Source: Planctomycetaceae bacterium
Lineage (GTDB): Bacteria; Planctomycetota; Planctomycetia; Planctomycetales; Planctomycetaceae
Direction of reading: 5' to 3'
Length of the DNA: 5,968 nucleotides
Assembly: GCA_029259875.1 (NCBI GenBank)
Contig: JAJDEK010000215.1
Coordinates: 1 to 5,968 of the forward strand
Shown here: positions 5,064-5,968 of the stretch, one piece after another
How positions within the stretch are numbered: the first letter of the stretch is position 1
How the letters are laid out: every line of letters begins with the position of its first letter
Notes under the pieces: generated by a model
What the model saw: the letters and a program-made list of their open reading frames with translations, nothing else
The model's database searches: none
Told to the model about the DNA's origin: nothing
Made by a program: the position numbers and the translations under genes

Positions 5064-5968
5064 ATGAAACTTGCCATCCTTTCCTGCAGTCCGAAATGCT
5101 ACAGTACACGGCGACTGTACGAAGCTGCGGAACAACGTGGTTTTAAGGTCAGGGTTCTAAATACTCTCAAGTTTGCGATCGACCTGAAACAAGCTGAGCC
5201 AGATCTTTACTACCTTCAAAAGTCGCTCTCTGATTACGATGCCGTACTACCGCGCATTGGCGCATCGATTACTTACTTCGGCACGGCTGTGGTGCGGCAA
5301 TTCGAGCAAATGGATATCTTCTGTGCCAATTCGTCTGCTGGCATTTCCAATTCACGTGATAAACTTCGCAGTATGCAAATCTTTAGTCGGCATCAGATCG
5401 GCATTCCACAAACGACTTTTGTTCGCGATAAGAAGGATGTGTTGCCAGCGATTGAGCGTGTTGGTGGAGCACCGGTTGTCATTAAACTATTGGAAGGCAC
5501 GCAAGGAATTGGAGTGCTGCTTGCTGAGTCGGTAAAATCTGCTGAAGCCATAATTGAGATGTTGCAAAGCCAAAAGCAGAATGTATTGATCCAGAAATTT
5601 GTCGCCGAAAGCAAAGGACGCGACATCCGAGCATTTGTGGTCGGTGATCGTGTGGTTGCTGCTATGCGTCGTGTTGCCCAGGGACAGGAATTTCGTAGTA
5701 ATGTTCATCGGGGAGGGCTTACCGAGGCGGTGGAACTTGATGATGCATATTGTAAAACTGCGGTGCGTGCGGCGCAAATTATGGGTTTGCGTGTGGCAGG
5801 CGTTGATATGCTTGAGGGTAAAGATGGACCTCAGATTATGGAAGTGAATTCATCGCCTGGCTTGGAAGGCATTGAACGCTGTACGCAGCTCGATGTTGCT
5901 GGGGTTATCGTGGATTATATCTCTGCTCAGGTGGATTTCCCGGAGATCGACCTGCGCCAGCGATTAAC
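5064..5968 (+). CDS. rimK: RimK, ATP-grasp alpha-L-glutamate ligase (3' end outside window)
   Basis: The frame from the ATG at 5064 is open to the window edge, 301 complete codons without a stop. E. coli RimK has 300 residues, so only a few residues are probably missing. The match is strong and nearly gap-free: 'MKLAILS' start, 'VLPRIGASITYFGTAVVRQF' at 61-80, 'SRDKLRSMQ' at 97-105, 'VVIKLLEGTQGIGV' at 138-151, 'FRSNVHRGG' at 210-218, 'VAGVDML' at 244-250 and 'IMEVNSSPGLEGIE' at 258-271. Lys100 and Lys141 (ATP) and Asp248, Glu260 and Asn262 (metal) fall at the same numbers as in E. coli. RimK adds glutamates to the C-terminus of ribosomal protein S6 in the cytoplasm and can make poly-glutamate. 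Family relatives in archaea and methylotrophs ligate glutamate to pterin or F420 cofactors, so another acceptor is possible in this organism, but similarity favours true RimK. It is the second gene of an operon with the RimB-like protease. Confidence 0.93.
   Translation, partial: MKLAILSCSPKCYSTRRLYEAAEQRGFKVRVLNTLKFAIDLKQAEPDLYYLQKSLSDYDAVLPRIGASITYFGTAVVRQFEQMDIFCANSSAGISNSRDKLRSMQIFSRHQIGIPQTTFVRDKKDVLPAIERVGGAPVVIKLLEGTQGIGVLLAESVKSAEAIIEMLQSQKQNVLIQKFVAESKGRDIRAFVVGDRVVAAMRRVAQGQEFRSNVHRGGLTEAVELDDAYCKTAVRAAQIMGLRVAGVDMLEGKDGPQIMEVNSSPGLEGIERCTQLDVAGVIVDYISAQVDFPEIDLRQRL

Overview
This 6-kb window looks like chromosomal DNA of a planctomycete, plausibly a Gimesia-like marine member. This is an inference from content: a C39-like exported cysteine peptidase next to a DUF1573 lipoprotein, a signal-peptide PDZ protein with a Pro/Tyr-rich tail, moderate G+C, sparse Shine-Dalgarno sites and loosely packed genes. 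No insertion sequence, tRNA, rRNA, CRISPR array or phage gene is visible.

Layout. (1) Bases 1-2091, plus strand: the 3' end of a gene for a protein with a C-terminal membrane anchor, a small exported C39-like cysteine peptidase, and a DUF1573 lipoprotein. All three are predicted to act in or beyond the cytoplasmic membrane. A 9-bp inverted repeat joins the stop codon of the peptidase gene to the ribosome-binding region of the DUF1573 gene, which suggests translational coupling. (2) Bases 2168-3097, minus strand, convergent with the DUF1573 gene: a well-conserved N-carbamoyl-D-amino-acid hydrolase with the full Glu-Lys-Cys triad, standing alone without hydantoinase or racemase genes. (3) Bases 3098-3451: a divergent intergenic region with a good sigma-70-type promoter and a leader hairpin ahead of the next gene. 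(4) Bases 3452-4192, plus strand: an exported single-PDZ protein without a protease domain, closed by a very strong rho-independent terminator at 4219-4261. (5) Bases 4262-4547: an intergenic region with one candidate promoter. (6) Bases 4548 to the window end, plus strand: a two-gene operon of a retropepsin-like 'ATP-dependent zinc protease' family protein (PF05618, RimB-like) and RimK, an ATP-grasp glutamate ligase that matches the E. coli enzyme at every metal and ATP residue checked. RimK runs off the right edge.

How the genes relate. The left block is probably an envelope or secretion-related unit of unknown function. The carbamoylase and the PDZ protein appear to be independent transcription units. 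The right block is the known RimB/RimK pairing, in which RimK adds glutamates to the C-terminus of ribosomal protein S6 in gammaproteobacteria and the small protease is thought to counter or tune that modification. I found no clearly new multi-gene system. The most unusual items are the peptidase/DUF1573 pair with its RNA-level coupling signal, a ten-adenine run inside the DUF1573 gene, a His-to-Asn change near the carbamoylase active site, and a very basic tail on the RimB-like protein.
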